The notes under the pieces are model-generated. The model was not told the DNA's origin. It did not search any database and was given only the letters and a program-made list of their open reading frames with translations. Of a DNA stretch of 64,000 bases, positions 11,341 through 22,195 are shown piece by piece. Position numbers and translations under genes: made by a program. Source of the stretch: Tetraselmis striata (lineage: Eukaryota; Chlorophyta; Chlorodendrophyceae; Chlorodendrales; Chlorodendraceae); NCBI GenBank assembly GCA_006384855.1, contig VCJN01002002.1:310001-374000 (forward strand), in the 5' to 3' direction. The number at the start of each line of letters is the position of its first letter. The first letter of the stretch is position 1.

Positions 11341-12037
11341 GTGAGGTGGGGTGCGGTGGACCACCTCTCCGACGTGGACATGGTGCTAATGCCGGCGGAG
11401 ATGTCCATGGGCACCGCGGTGCCTGTCGACTTTCAAGAAGCGTGGACTGAGGCGCAACGCTGCGTGAATGAGCGGGTGGTGGCAGCGGTGGAGGCCGATG
11501 ACCCCGTGGTGTTGGATAGGGCGTTGAAGTGGAAGTACTTGCTACCTCAATTGTTGCTAAGGGCCCCGGACCAAGGCGGGCGGCGGCGGCAACAAGCCTT
11601 GGCGTGGCGCTTCCGCGCATTCGCCGAGCGGCGCATGACCGAACTCGTGCGCTCATGGGACGACGCGCGCCCTGAGGCGCTCTACGCCGGACATGCCCGC
11701 CAAGGTCGAACGGACGTTGACTTGTTTGGGGCGCTACTCGTGGGCACCGCAGACACCGTGGTGGCGTTGGTGGAGGACGGAGAGCTCTCCCGAGCGGCGG
11801 GCTGTCTATTTTTTAAGGGTATGGGCGACCTATCCGATCCTGCTATCCTCGCCTAGCTGCGCAATAAGCACCCGTCCCGTACCCACCCGATCCCAGACGC
11901 CGCGTATGACATTCCGGTCGACGAGCGAGGCCGCCTTGACGGTGGACATGCGCATGCCGTACCAACAACTCAAGCAACACGTGGCGGCGGGGCCCTCAGG
12001 CATGCGCAACGAGTATCTCCGCTGCTTGGTGGGCTAG
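11341..12037 (+). pseudogene. LINE pre-RT region
   Basis: Two frames join here. The first runs from within the frame 11227-11856 through ALKWKYLLPQLLLRAPDQGG and FFKGMGDLSDPAILA to a stop at 11854-11856. The second continues at about 11857 as LRNKHPSRTHPIP and ends near AAGPSGMRNEYLRCLVG. The GPSG-x-RNEYLR stretch just before the RT palm is usual in LINE polyproteins of this type. A stop at 12035-12037 precedes the MITE insertion, so the element was probably already damaged. Confidence 0.65.
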
Positions 12038-12044
12038 TGCTATA

Positions 12045-12613
12045 CACTCTACACTGGTGTACTACGTACTGCCGGAGCCGAAGAAGGAGCGAAGAACTGG
12101 CGACTGAGGCGTACGAGAACGAGTACAAGCCAAGCGAAGTACGGGTACGAGCACATCGGTAATATTCACTCGCTATTTATGCACACACTACTATTTATGC
12201 ACACAGTTACTCGCACATGCTATAGCGTTCTAGATGGTTCTAGTAGGTTCTAGTACCTATTGCTAATACACTACTGAGGCAACGCTCTATCTAACGCTAC
12301 TGGTTGGGAATACCAGCGCGCACAACAGTCATGTACCGCGATGTTGCTAGTACGCAGCCGTACGTACATGTTACTTGCACGCTACTACGGCGGGTACTCG
12401 TAATACTGTCCTGCGCTTTCTGGTCGCCTCGTAGTCATCGCCCATACTGTCGCCTCGTCGTTCTCGTACCAATACTTCGCCTTCGCTTGTACTAGCACTC
12501 GCTATGCTCGTAATCGTACGTCGCTTGGCTAGTCCTCGTTCTCGTACGCCCAAGTCGCCAGTTCTTCGCTCCTTTTTCGGCTCCATCAGCAAATAGTACA
12601 TCAGTGTAGAGTG
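12045..12613. mobile_element. MITE with ~105-bp terminal inverted repeats inserted in the LINE RT
   Basis: The left end (cactctacactggtgtacta) and the right end, read in reverse complement (cactctacactgatgtacta), match over about 105 bp with few differences, including a shared 'aggagcgaagaactggcgac'. Both ends are flanked by 'tata' (12041-12044 and 12614-12617), fitting a TA or TATA target-site duplication. There is no internal coding capacity. It separates GPSGMRNEYLR from LGKYVPASG of the RT, showing when it arrived. The TA-type target suggests a Tc1/mariner-like or related transposase in trans; a CACTA-like relative is less likely. Confidence 0.9.
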
Positions 12614-12620
12614 TATAACA

Positions 12621-13330
12621 TTGGGCAAATACGTCCCGGCGTCGGGGCCTGCGGCGGTCCGCGCCATGTCAGAGGGCGCCTCAATGTACCTCCAAGGTCG
12701 CCTGCCCGGGTGCTTCAACCGGCTCTTCGCCTCTGCTAGGCTCGTGGCACATGTCAAAAAGCTAGGCGAGGGCGGGGCCCCGGACGTTCGGCATGTGGCA
12801 GTCGGGAAGGCGGAGCGGCGAGCAGCGGAGCGGGCAGTGGTGGACAACATGAAGGAGGCATATGTGTCGGTGCTTGGTCCAGGATCTCAGCTCGGCGTTG
12901 GCATTCCCGCGGGCGACTATGTGCTCATCCACGGCGTTCGCCTCATCGCCGAGAAGCTTGGCCCACGTGCCGTCATCGTCCACACCGACCGTCGCAACGC
13001 TTACAACTAGGCGTGGCGCCGCACCATCATCCAACGCCACATCGATTGCTTCCCACTACACCATGTCATCTCTGCGCTTCTGGCCTCCCTCTCCACGAAT
13101 TCGCATCTGATCGTTGACGATCGGTCCGCCCCTCCGCGGTCGGCGGAGGACGGCGTGCAACATGGCGCAGCGTTGGCCACGACTTCCTTCTGCGTCTCGA
13201 TTTACCCCAAGGTGCAGCAGTGTGAAAGCACGTTGCAGGTCGGAGACGGGGCGGCGCGCTTCAACGCCGACGATGGATATTTGGTGGGCCTCCCGGAGCA
13301 CGTTTGGCCGGCTCTTCACGCCTTCCGCAC
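12621..13330 (+). pseudogene. LINE reverse transcriptase palm, broken
   Basis: The first frame (to 13010) carries GEGGAPDVRHVAVGKAERRA, then SQLGVGIPAGDYVLIHGVRL and VIVHTDRRNAYN. This corresponds to RT motifs with R-P-I-A-V-G, Q-x-G-V-G and D-x-x-N-A-F-N. After a stop and a frame change, DGVQHGAALATTSFCVSIYP and ARFNADDGYLVGL follow. ADD at about 13266-13274 is the catalytic Y/F-x-D-D motif. Typical members have GVQQGDPLGP where this copy has GVQHGAALAT, so the glycine loop is altered. The copy cannot encode a working enzyme. Confidence 0.8.
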
Positions 13331-13340
13331 GTAGGCGTTC

Positions 13341-14369
13341 GTGGGGTTTGAGGTGCGCTTCGACAAGATGCACGAAGCCATGGAGGCCGCGCGGCGTGAG
13401 GCTCCGGCCGACATCGAGTGGCCCGAGCTAGATGGCCACCACGGCATCCCGGTCCTCAACGTGCCGCTCGGATCGCAAGAGTATGTGCAGGCGTACATAC
13501 GCGGCAAGGCGGAGGAGCTACGAGAGGAGGTGGACGCTAGCATGAGCAAGCTCCTATCTGCCAAGCCCAGCCATCGGTACACCCACGCCCTGCATCATCA
13601 CGCATGGGCCCTGCTCAAGCATTGCATGCAATACAAGGCGGGGTATTGGCTCCGCAACTGCCTCCCTTCCGAGGTGGAGGCCTTTGCGGAGGCGGTGGAT
13701 GCCACCGTCCTCGCGGCGGTCGAGCGGGTGCTAGGGGTCTCTTTTGATCCCTCCACTTACGGCCCCGACACCAATCCGGTGGTCACCCATTTTCTAGAGG
13801 AGCTTTTGCATGACCCCGACCCCATGGCAACAGAGGCGGCTACCTTGAGCGAGGATGCAATGGCCAGAGCGCGCAGCATGCTTCATCTCCCCACTCGGTT
13901 GAAGGGCGCTGGCAGCCGCCGCATGGCCACCGTTCGTGATGCCGCCTTCATCGGCTGCATGAATGCCATCCCCCCAAGGTTCCTTACTAGGAACTCCGAC
14001 ACCCCCACCCCCACCCATGGTTTCTTTGACCCACGGCTTGGGTCTGTACTTGGCCGAGGCAGCTTTAACGCAACTTCTTCCGCCCGCCAGTGTGACCACT
14101 TCCTCAACGATGCTCGTGGGTCGGGCAGCTACGCCGCGGCGGTGCGCGATGAGGCCTTGGGCCGCCTCCAAGCGGCTACTACTAGCCACCTCAGCGACGC
14201 GCGCGTGATGGAGCGGGGGGCGGAGGCTGCGTTGGGCTCGCAAAAGGAGCTGACGGCCTTTCTAGACCAGGCCAACAACTCTCGGCTTCGAAATGAGGTG
14301 TGCGCTCTCCCTGTCACATGTAGGGAACGGATCTTGTTCAACTACTTCGATGCGGCGTCGGGCATGTGA
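13341..14369 (+). CDS. LINE RT thumb/connector, longest surviving frame
   Basis: This frame of 342 codons is uninterrupted. It starts at GFEVRFDKMHEAMEA, continues with HHGIPVLNVPLGSQEYVQAY (the usual GIPVLG-x-P-x-G-S segment after the YxDD motif) and HCMQYKAGYWLRNCLPSEVE, then ARSMLHLPTRLKGAGSRRMA and DAAFIGCMNAIPPRF. These are standard post-palm features of protist and invertebrate LINE RTs. It is the middle of a polyprotein, so the first Met is not a true start. It ends with a stop at 14367-14369, beyond which the reading shifts. Confidence 0.7.
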   Translation: MGFEVRFDKMHEAMEAARREAPADIEWPELDGHHGIPVLNVPLGSQEYVQAYIRGKAEELREEVDASMSKLLSAKPSHRYTHALHHHAWALLKHCMQYKAGYWLRNCLPSEVEAFAEAVDATVLAAVERVLGVSFDPSTYGPDTNPVVTHFLEELLHDPDPMATEAATLSEDAMARARSMLHLPTRLKGAGSRRMATVRDAAFIGCMNAIPPRFLTRNSDTPTPTHGFFDPRLGSVLGRGSFNATSSARQCDHFLNDARGSGSYAAAVRDEALGRLQAATTSHLSDARVMERGAEAALGSQKELTAFLDQANNSRLRNEVCALPVTCRERILFNYFDAASGM

Positions 14370-15380
14370 ACGGTGGCCATCCCCACCGCGCGGACGGTCA
14401 TGACTCCGCATGAGCTGCGGGAGGTCGCTGCCGGGTACTTCTTTCTGCCTAGCCCGTGCTTGGCCTTGGTGGGCCGGTGGTTGGGAGCCAGATCATTATG
14501 CCCTCGACAGAGCACAACCCCGTCACTGTTGACCTATACGGCCACGCGCTCATGAACCTCCCGGCACCTAGAGACTCCCACTGGCATGCACAGCGCAAAG
14601 GCCTTCCGCGATCAATGTGTACACGACCCGGGTATTGCTGTACGCCGGGAGGTGGATGACTTTTTCCAACTGGCAGTGCCTCTCGGCAACACCGTACCCA
14701 GGGATGAACTCAAGGACCTAGTGCTGGACGCATAGCTCTCCTTGCCTCCCGGCGTTTAACGTCGTGACCGGGAGCTATGATCCCCGGAGCTTGAAGTCCA
14801 CGTCCACGAATTCAAGGCTATGCAGTGCGGGGTCAAGTACACTGCGGTGCCCCGGGCCACAACTGTGGTTCGGTTTGAGCGCTCCCTGTTGGGCGACATA
14901 CAACGGGGGTTGGCAGTGTGGGATGCGGCGTGACACAGCACGGAGCCCGGACAGAAGGCCCTTCTTCGAGACATCATGGATATCTTGAAGTACACGGGCA
15001 TGGTCTTCGGCACAGTGGGTGAGGTGAGCAAGGGGGTGCGCCGCACTGTGCGCGGTATCGCATGCTTGGTTGCGGATCGGGGTGCCCTCTCATCGCGGGG
15101 CACTCGGTGCACCACCCGGGCTCACCACGAGGGCTTACTCGCAAGAGATTTCCTCGACGAGGTCATGAGCTTGGTGGCGGCTCGAGAGCGTGCTCGCTGC
15201 CTCATCAGACGGCGCAGATTCGTCCGTCATCCCGTTGCCGAAGCTGCACAGCACGTCCGGGGATCACCCTCGCACACATGTGCACGCGTGGCCCGGACTC
15301 TGAACCGTGCGCGCATCACTCATCCATCCCGCCTCGTGCGGGATGCGGGCCGCCGGCGGATGACTGTTTCGATCTTTTAG
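14370..15380 (+). pseudogene. LINE C-terminal region
   Basis: Several frames alternate. DLYGHALMNLPAPRDSHWHA (around 14532-14590) and KAFRDQCVHDPGIAVRREVD (around 14598-14660) resemble the segment after the RT thumb in these elements. From 14870 the frame reads RFERSLLGDIQRGL and, after shifts, YTGMVFGTVGEVSKGVRRTV, GALSSRGTRC and VAARERARCLIRRRRF to the end at about 15380. The last 500 bases have two further genomic copies in this window. It contains at least three frame changes. Confidence 0.65.
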
Positions 15381-15555
15381 TGCTAACTTTTTTTTGTACT
15401 ACACCCCTCCACATAAGTTTGGGGTCCCTTTTCGGCAGTCTCAAGACTTCAGAAGTCTAGGGTACCTGAACGTAGGTTATATTAGATGAAACCCTGGAAT
15501 CTCAGAGGGTTTTATAAGACCTGCAACGAGTGGCTCAAACCGAAGCTTAAAAACC

Positions 15556-16902
15556 TTTGACTAGGGTGTCACGCTGCACTTGGTGCGTGGATGGGCGTCG
15601 CCTGCAACTGCACCAAAACCAGGGTCGGTATCGCGCACACGCCGACGCGCGTGAATAGACAACCACACGGCGGGATGGCCATGAACGCGTGAGGAAACAC
15701 ATTGGTGAGGGGCTCGGGTGCATTTGGTTGGGGTGCAGCCGTGTGGGTGGCTGCTAGTACATGTCGCGTTGCGATACTGACATGGCATCAGTGTTGGCCA
15801 CGCTCAGCAACACCCCCTCGGCTTTAAAACGCTATAACTTCTCAGGGTTTGCTCAGAAAAACTTTTTAAAAAATACCACGCAAATCCTCGTTCAAATTTG
15901 CGTCAAAATTAGTCTTCAAATATCAAAAATCGATTTTTGGGGCCCTGGGAAAAAATCCCCAAAGATGATCATCCAAGTTGCCCCTCACTGCCTCATGTGC
16001 CCACCCATGTCGGGCGCGTGGCTTTGCGCCAAGTGCGTGTCTAAGCCCCATACTCGGTTGCGCGAGAGCGTTATGTGTGTGGATGACCACGGACCACCAA
16101 CACTTGGCATGTGCCGCCTCCTAGCGATACACAAACCTACCAGCCAAAATGCCATTTTCCACAGCATTTTTCAAGGAATTTCATATTAATTAAAGTCCAC
16201 GCCCCTACCGCGCCACCCCGCCCACGAAACGGTGCAACTGGCATTCCACCACGCGCCCCCATAGTAGAGCATTGCCCTACGCCAAGGGGGCCATCGAACG
16301 CCTCTCCTACGTGCGTTCGCCACAGAAACAGCAGCATTTTCACCCCAAAACTGCCCCCCACAGTGGCCAACTTGTCGTTGGGGTGTCACGTCGTGCCTAT
16401 AGCGACATGCTTTCAGTGGCCTACACGCACGGTGTGTGCAACTTATGCCAAGGGCCGCATTCACCGAGTTTGGTGCGACGAGTGCCGCTATTTCCATAGG
16501 TTTGGACGGTTGGCGCAACCCACAATTTTCTAGCGCCAACGCATCATGCAATGATTTCGCGTTTTTTCAAGGGCGCCCACAAATGGTCGTGTTGTCGCGC
16601 GGGTGGGTATAAAGCGCACAATAGGCGTTTGCCCGAACTATTCCCACTGTAGTTGGCATGTATGCACACGCAGCCGGCGTTATCCTCGCCCATGCATGCG
16701 CTTTGCGATCGAAAATGCAAAACCCGGACTTATGTGGAGGGGTGTATAGCAGTAGGTGGATTTGTTACTGCCCTTTTTGTAATTCACAGCAGGACAGGTC
16801 TGGTCTCGGTAGCGCCTCTTCAGAAACGCTGCCGTGCCCTCGTCCCTCCCTCCACCCCACACCTGAAACTGCGCTCCACCGGCTTTCGGCCTGCGGCACA
16901 AC
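15556..16902. other. Intergenic interval, nothing recognised
   Basis: This is mixed GC- and AT-rich sequence between the LINE and the DUF4864-like gene. Open frames near 15761-16189 run through 'aaaaatcgatttttgggg'-type low-complexity sequence and change character halfway. No domain or splice-supported exon is visible. The promoter of the downstream gene must lie here, but no box is convincing. Confidence 0.35.
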
Positions 16903-18181
16903 ATGTTTGCATGCTCCTCGAAGCCCTCTCCTGCCGCCGGGCGCATCACTCTACCGGGTGGTCGGCCTCCGCTGCTCGCCGCGCCGGCGGCGACCCGCCG
17001 TCAACGGAGCCGGGTTAGCGTAGTCATCGTGGGTGCAACCGGACCGCCGCGCGACGGGAACATACTGAGCGCGGAGCAGATCCTAGAGATACCCGTGGAG
17101 CGTCGGCGCAAGACAACGGCGGAGGAGTGCCCTTTCTGCGCGGATGCTCCTATTAAGGAGAATGACTCTAAGTGCCTGGGAATCTGCCGCAATCTGCAGA
17201 ACGTCCCAGGGCCGGAGGTGCGCGCCGCGCCCCCCTGTTTTGCGGCTTTGCGGCTTGCAAATCCCAGGGTGCGTATGATCTGCTGTATACGCTGCGGCAA
17301 CAGCTAACCCGGCTGCGCACAGTGGATGGCGTTTGTCAAGGCCAAGCGCGGACGCTGACGGCTGCCCGCCGCCCTTCCTTGGCTTCTCGCCCTCTCCCGG
17401 CAGGTTTTCCCACACGAAATGCAAGAGGTGAGCCGCGCTGTGTTGGTTTGATCCCACCAAGGACTGCCCCGCTTTCCTTTCCAACCTGGCCACGCTTTTA
17501 CAACCCCCAATAGCAATCGGTGTTCCTCCAACCTGCAACCGCAGCTTAGCCGAGTTCCGCCCTACCCACCCACCTTACTGCACGGCGCGCAGGCCGCGGA
17601 TGCCGTACGGCTGCAGCTGAATGCGCTGCGTGATCTGCACGTCCCAAGGCAGTTCCATGGCGTGCAGGTGGGCGCCTCATGCCTCCCCCGCACCCTTGCA
17701 TTTCCATCCGTGGTCCAATCTGCGGGGATAGCAACCACAGGTAGGCAATCGGTAGGCGGATATGGGGCCTACCGACATCCGCTGCCTGCGGTGATTCATG
17801 CCAAACTCCGGGATGTAACACTAAGTCGGTCCTTTGTCTGCATGGGGCATGCAGGTGGCTTACGAGTTTGCGGTGGAAGCAGGCTGGATGGAGCGGTCTC
17901 GATATTTCGGGTACAGCACTGACATGTACCACTTTGACCATTTCATGGGGAAGGCCCTCTGCGAGTTTGAGCCCATGATCGACGCCAGGGGCTACGCTAT
18001 TCACGAGCCAGTGCTGCGTGAGGATGGCCGCACCAATGTTGAGGTGGAGGTCACCAGCAAGACGGGCGAGGTGTCACTGTGGACCTTCATCATGGTGCAA
18101 CGCACCTTTGGCAAGTATAAAGACTGCTGGTGCACTCACAGGCTGCTCCGTAGCGACAGCAAGTGGATCGATGATGTGTAG
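16903..18181 (+). CDS. DUF4864-like protein, probably plastid-targeted, 4 exons
   Basis: Proposed exons are 16903-17217, 17268-17330, 17593-17667 and 17855-18181. All introns are GT..AG and phase 0, giving 259 residues. The ATG at 16903 opens a Ser/Arg/Ala-rich, acid-free leader (MFACSSKPSPAAGRITLPGG) typical of a plastid transit peptide. A paired-cysteine motif follows (ECPFCADAPIKENDSKCLGIC as C-x2-C and C-x3-C). Exons 3-4 give AVRLQLNALRDLHVP, then GVQVAYEFAVEAG and YFGYSTDMYHFDHFMGKALC, and a beta-rich end. This is the layout of plant DUF4864 proteins (V-x-x-Q-L-x-A-L ... G-x-x-x-A-Y-x-F-A). The 50-nt first intron is short but consistent in phase. The molecular function of the family is unknown. 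The neighbour at 18451-19020 converges on it. Confidence 0.75.
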
Positions 18182-18450
18182 ATCAAGGGGTGGGCATACA
18201 ATAGCCCCAATTTACCATGCAAGGAATTTGTTGGCCTGGTATGATGGGGGCTTGAATGCTTAGGTGAGGTGGCACAAATTGCAGGTGCACGCATTATGTG
18301 TTCTTCGCGATATTCAGAGCAGGTAGCTAACGGGAGCGGCACGTGAGCAAGGCAATGACAACCGTTCCTTTTGCTTGGTTATGGGACTGGTTACAGCGGG
18401 CTTGATACCGATGCATCTATTGCAGGGCTCAAATCCCTATGAAGGGCCCC

Positions 18451-19020
18451 TCATTGAATAGTGACAAAGGCATTCAGCGAAGCAGCCATGAGCAGCGCTA
18501 CCGGCCACCGGCTATGGCCAGAGAGCCGTGCCGCGCTGGAGGGGGCACCCGTGCTGTTGAACTTGTCCACTGCGGGCGGCACCTCTGGGAGCGTGCCGGG
18601 GAGCGGGCAGTCCTGCTCCTTGGTGGACAGCCCTGGGTACAAGTGCGTGTCCACCTCACTTACCGCCCACAGGCGTAGTTCTACCACGTTCCCGACTGCC
18701 GGCAGGCAGGGTCGAGGATGTGGCACGCCATCGCCGTCGCCGAAAAGCTCTGCCCAGCACGTATCCCGACCTATGACGCTGAAAAATTCGCGGATGTTGT
18801 CCTTGAGGCAAGCGGCGATAGGGGTGCCCGGCGGCGGGCAGTCCTCCGCCCGTGTCGTCGACAGCGCGTCCCGCAGAACTCCCTGGCAGTACGGACAAGT
18901 GAACTGCACTGCGGCATCTAGGTACGGATGGCACGGCAGCTCTGCTTGCGCTGCACCCTGGGAACACGGCAGCAGCGCCGCCGCCAGCAGTAGGAAGCTC
19001 ACAGGCGCTGGGCGCCGCAT
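18451..19020 (-). CDS. Small secreted Cys-rich protein, probable GPI anchor
   Basis: A single-exon frame of 189 residues starts at ATG 19018-19020. The N-terminus MRRPAPVSFLLLAAALLPCS is a clear signal peptide with a cleavage-like site near SQGAAQA. The mature part has about nine cysteines (for example VQFTCPYCQGVLRDAL) and two CPxPGTP-like segments (EDCPPPGTP and QDCPLPGTL), which suggests an internal duplication. The C-terminus has an N-glycosylation sequon (FNST), small residues (GAPSSAA) and a hydrophobic tail WPVALLMAASLNAFV, a GPI-attachment layout. It is predicted to sit at the cell surface or in the wall. I recognise no family. It converges on the DUF4864-like gene. Confidence 0.7.
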   Translation of the reverse strand: MRRPAPVSFLLLAAALLPCSQGAAQAELPCHPYLDAAVQFTCPYCQGVLRDALSTTRAEDCPPPGTPIAACLKDNIREFFSVIGRDTCWAELFGDGDGVPHPRPCLPAVGNVVELRLWAVSEVDTHLYPGLSTKEQDCPLPGTLPEVPPAVDKFNSTGAPSSAARLSGHSRWPVALLMAASLNAFVTIQ

Positions 19021-20520
19021 GGCCGCCGCAGGGCCGACGGGTAAATCGGGCTGCAGACCGCCAGGGTTTGAGTGCTCACACCCGAATCCGGCACCTGCCT
19101 GCCGCGGCCGTCGGGGGCGTCAATCGGTCACCGGCGACAATGCCAGATGCCTTGTTCAAACGATAAAAATGCAGACTCAATGCGAAGTGGGGGCCGCCTG
19201 AGTTAGGTGGAAATATTGCTGACACTTTCGCCCAGCGGTCGACAGTGTTGAGCAGATGAGAGTTCCAATTACTGTCTTATTATTGCCCTTCCGCCCTGCT
19301 CCTAGGGGCCGCCAGGGGCGAGGGCGGCATGCGACCGAGCACATGCACTTTCTAGAGAAGACAGTAGCGCGGTGCGCTTAGGCCATCACAACTTCATTTG
19401 TTGTTTTTGGTGCCTTTTTCTCCCTCAGAAAAAAGGGGGTAAAACCGGATATCGGCAAAACAAGATGCTCAATCCCAAACAGTATTTAATGCTGTACTGG
19501 AGAACCCGTGCCGACGCGTACGGCCGCGCCTGGCCCCATGTTTGCGTGCGCGCTGTCTTTGGCGGCGCCGCGTCGGTTTTAGAGGCTCTGTTCGACACAC
19601 CCGCCGCAAAACCCTGGCTACAAGCCGCCATTTGACATCACAACACCCACTCTCAGAGCAGCCACCCCCACCATGCCCCTGAAATAAAATGATTGGTGGC
19701 GATCTGTCGGTATACGCGAGCGTCACTAGCATCGACAACGTGCAGCAGTTCAAGCCGTCGTGGAGGAAGGCGACTGCGTTCGGCCCGACGGCGACATGCT
19801 CGAAGGTTATGTTGACAATCATGCGTTGTCTTGACCCCGCCCGCCTCCCTACCGCTTCACGATGCCGTCGCTGTCGCCATGAGCGTCCCAAAGAACAGTC
19901 ACCGCCGACACCGCGCAAGATTGCATTGTGTTCATCGACGACACCCTCTCCGATGCGTTGGAAACACGCTTGAGGTGGCTTTCCTCCACTTTACGGTTAC
20001 CCTTCCGGTAGATGCGCGCCCAACGCAGGTGAACCCTAGGCCTATATATGTTGCGTATGAGGACGGTAGCCACATATCTTGCAGCCGCCACCTACCCACG
20101 CGGCACGCCGGTGACCCAGATGATAGTATGTCGAGGAAGCAGAGACACATTCAACGATATAGTACATTGGTTTGGGTCTATGAAAGTCGGGTTAAGCTCA
20201 ACAGCAATCAGCAATAGCTCAACAACAGCCGGCAAGCGAGCATGCGCGGCGCCCGAGAGCACCCGTGAGGCGCAACACAATTAGGCGCAGTAGTGCCAGA
20301 GAGCATCTGCAAGAGTGGGGCCGGCAGCATACATCCATCATTACACAGCCATACAATGGTAGGCTTCGGCCGGGAGGGCAAGGGGTTAGTTCCACTTCCA
20401 CACTGTAATCATGTGGTATTTCTTCATAGTTGTGCTCTCTTATTATGCATGTAATGGCCGAGGCAATAGTTTGCCGACCCGTAATGTGTGCTTGCATGAC
20501 ATCACCAGCAGTGATAAGAA
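19021..20520. other. Intergenic interval without recognised genes
   Basis: There are open frames on both strands between 19370 and 20220, but they overlap one another and none shows domain-like sequence, a signal peptide or convincing splice support. It probably holds the upstream region of the minus-strand gene ending at 19020. Confidence 0.35.
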
Positions 20521-20522
20521 GT

Positions 20523-20615
20523 AACTTGACAGTTGAATCAGCGATGCGTCGATTTTTCAGAAAATTTTACAAGAACGGGTTCTATATCACTGGCCTACAG
20601 TTCCATGAATTGTAT
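20523..20615 (+). repeat. Dispersed repeat A copy 1
   Basis: The segment 'aacttgacagttgaatcagc' continuing 'gatgcgtcgatttttcag' to 'ttccatgaattg' is repeated almost exactly at 32169-32262. It is the left portion of a composite repeat that continues with the taccagcagcgag block. Confidence 0.85.
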
Positions 20616-20619
20616 TGCC

Positions 20620-20745
20620 AACGCTTTGAAGTACCAGCAGCGAGCGTTTGCATTGCCAGCGCCTTGAAGTACCAGTTTTTTTCCCATTAATACCAGCAGC
20701 GAGTAGCGAGTACCAAAACCGGTACCAGCAGTTCTAGTGAAATGC
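20620..20745. repeat. taccagcagcgag / gcgtttgcattgccagcgcttt microrepeats, block 1
   Basis: Short alternating units 'taccagcagcgagtagcgag' and 'attgccagcgctttgaagta' recur here and at 21337-21470 and 32455-32660. The block is truncated where the minus-strand LINE fragment begins. Confidence 0.75.
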
Positions 20746-20822
20746 CCTTCTTGTAAATCACACCAGTGTGAATTACAAAAAAGGCAGTTCCCCAGAATTA
20801 GAAAATCAACACAGCAAGCCGC

Positions 20823-21332
20823 CTAAAAGCGGCCCGCATCCCGCATAAGGCGGGATGGATGAGTGATGCGCACACGGTTCAGAGTCCGGGCCACGCGAGC
20901 ACGTGCGTGTGTGGGTGATCCTCGGACGTGCTGTGCAACTTCAGCAACGGGATGGCAGACGAATCTGCGCCGTCTGATGAGGCAGCGAGCGCGCTCTCGA
21001 GCGGCCACCAAGCTCATGACCCCGAGGAAATCTCTTGCGAGCAAGGCCTCCTGGTGAGCCCGGGTGATGCACCGAGTGCCCCGCGATGAGAGGGCACCCC
21101 GATCCGCAGCCAAGCATGCGATACCACGCACTGTGCGGTGCACCCCCTTGCTCACCTCACCCACTGTGCCGAAGACCATGCCCGTGTACTCCGACATATC
21201 CAGGATGTCTCGAAGAGGACCCTTCTGTCCGGGCTCTGTGTTGTGCCACGCCGCATCCCGCGCAGCCAACCCCCGTTGTATGTCGCCCAACAGGGAGCGC
21301 TCAAACCGATCCACATCTGTGGCCCGGGTAAT
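20823..21332 (-). mobile_element. 3' fragment of the 10-15 kb LINE, copy 2
   Basis: The minus strand encodes RFERSLLGDIQRGLAARDAA through YTGMVFGTVGEVSKGVHRTV to PSRLMRDAGRF, nearly the same protein as 14870-15350 and open across 163 codons. Unlike the 15-kb copy it has no frameshift in this part, so this frame is the better guide to the ancestral C-terminus. It sits within a composite repeat whose other copy (32.2-32.9 kb) lacks it, so it inserted there. Confidence 0.85.
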
Positions 21333-21336
21333 TTAC

Positions 21337-21692
21337 ACCAGTACCAGCAGTACCAGCAGCGAGTAGCGAGTACCAGCAGCGAGCGTTCGCACTGCCAGCG
21401 CTTTGAAGTAGTCGCTACCAGTTTTTTTTCCATTACCAGCAGCGAGTTGCGAGTACCATTACCAGTACCTCCCAGCCGTGAGATCGTAATCGGACGGCTG
21501 TGTAATTAAGGACCGTGGGTGGGTGGGCGGGTGGGCGGGCGGGTGGGTGGATTATAGTACTTAGTAGCACATGCCAGTAGATAAGCGCTTTAGTCATGCA
21601 CCTATAGGCCCGATCCGCTGCACCGGTGCATACGGGTACCCGTACGGCAATAAAGCTCACCGCCGAAAAATCGACGCTTCGCTGGATAAGCG
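21337..21692 (+). repeat. Composite repeat B copy 1
   Basis: Tandem 'taccagcagcgag' units (21337-21470) are followed by a unique-looking segment from 'ccgtgagatcgtaatcggac' to 'cgacgcttcgctggataa', repeated at 32660-32870 at about 95% identity, including the 'gggtgggtggattatagtac' stretch. It also carries the palindrome 'cgggtacccg'. Confidence 0.85.
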
Positions 21693-22174
21693 TCGAGTTG
21701 CATCTTTGCGGTGCTTATTTTGACAATATTTTTATTGTAGTACCTGTGGATGCAGCAGGAGAGGAAAAAAGGGGCGCCCAAGAAAGGGGAGCACCTAAAA
21801 CGACAAATCAAGTTGTGATGTCCTTATTGCGCGCTCGCGCAGACGACGCCTTACTAGTATACTCGTACCATATTCGTACATGTAGCAGTACATCGTCGGT
21901 ACATATGCGATATGAAGTCCCGTAGATCGCATGTCATGGTCATTGTACTTTGCAATCCTCTTTCCTGCCCTGCGGCGGTTCCTTATGTAATCCGGGCTTA
22001 CCCTCTTTATCCGGCATGCCTTGTGCTTTTCCCTTTCCGGTTTATAACGATCACAAGGTTCCCGGAAACTTTGTACTATAATCCTACAACCCCCGTAGCC
22101 TCGGTTTAATGCCAGAAATTTCGTATTTGAAATTCTCCACAGTCCGGTGCTGGCGGGGTATACGTGTAGGTATT

Positions 22175-22195
22175 GTTTATATATATATATATATA
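22175..22195. repeat. (TA)n microsatellite in the inverted-repeat element
   Basis: About ten TA units lie in the left arm, with no counterpart of equal length in the right arm, so they expanded after the arms diverged. Confidence 0.9.

Larger units (their letters stand above)
10169..15555 (+). mobile_element. Non-LTR retrotransposon (LINE), interrupted and degenerate
   Basis: About 5.4 kb on the plus strand reads as one LINE. The order is an N-terminal Cys-rich and proline-rich region (10230-10707), a pre-RT region (11341-12037), the RT palm (12621-13330), thumb/connector (13341-14369) and a C-terminal region (14370-15380) whose sequence also occurs at 20823-21332 and 63003-63380. Several frameshifts and stops break it, and a 569-bp MITE splits the RT. 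Neither a poly-A tail nor a target-site duplication was identified. The family is established by RT motifs; the clade is not determined. Confidence 0.75.

Noticed and set aside
15761..16189. Plus-strand frame of 142 codons
   Set aside because: It runs through AT-rich low-complexity sequence into unrelated GC-rich sequence, with no consistent codon bias.
18461..19201. Plus-strand frame of 246 codons
   Set aside because: It is the antisense of the signal-peptide/GPI protein; its Ser/Arg-rich composition is typical of a shadow frame.
19469..19918. Minus-strand frame of 149 codons
   Set aside because: It contains one short hydrophobic stretch but no supported exon ends; the overlapping plus frames are equally open.
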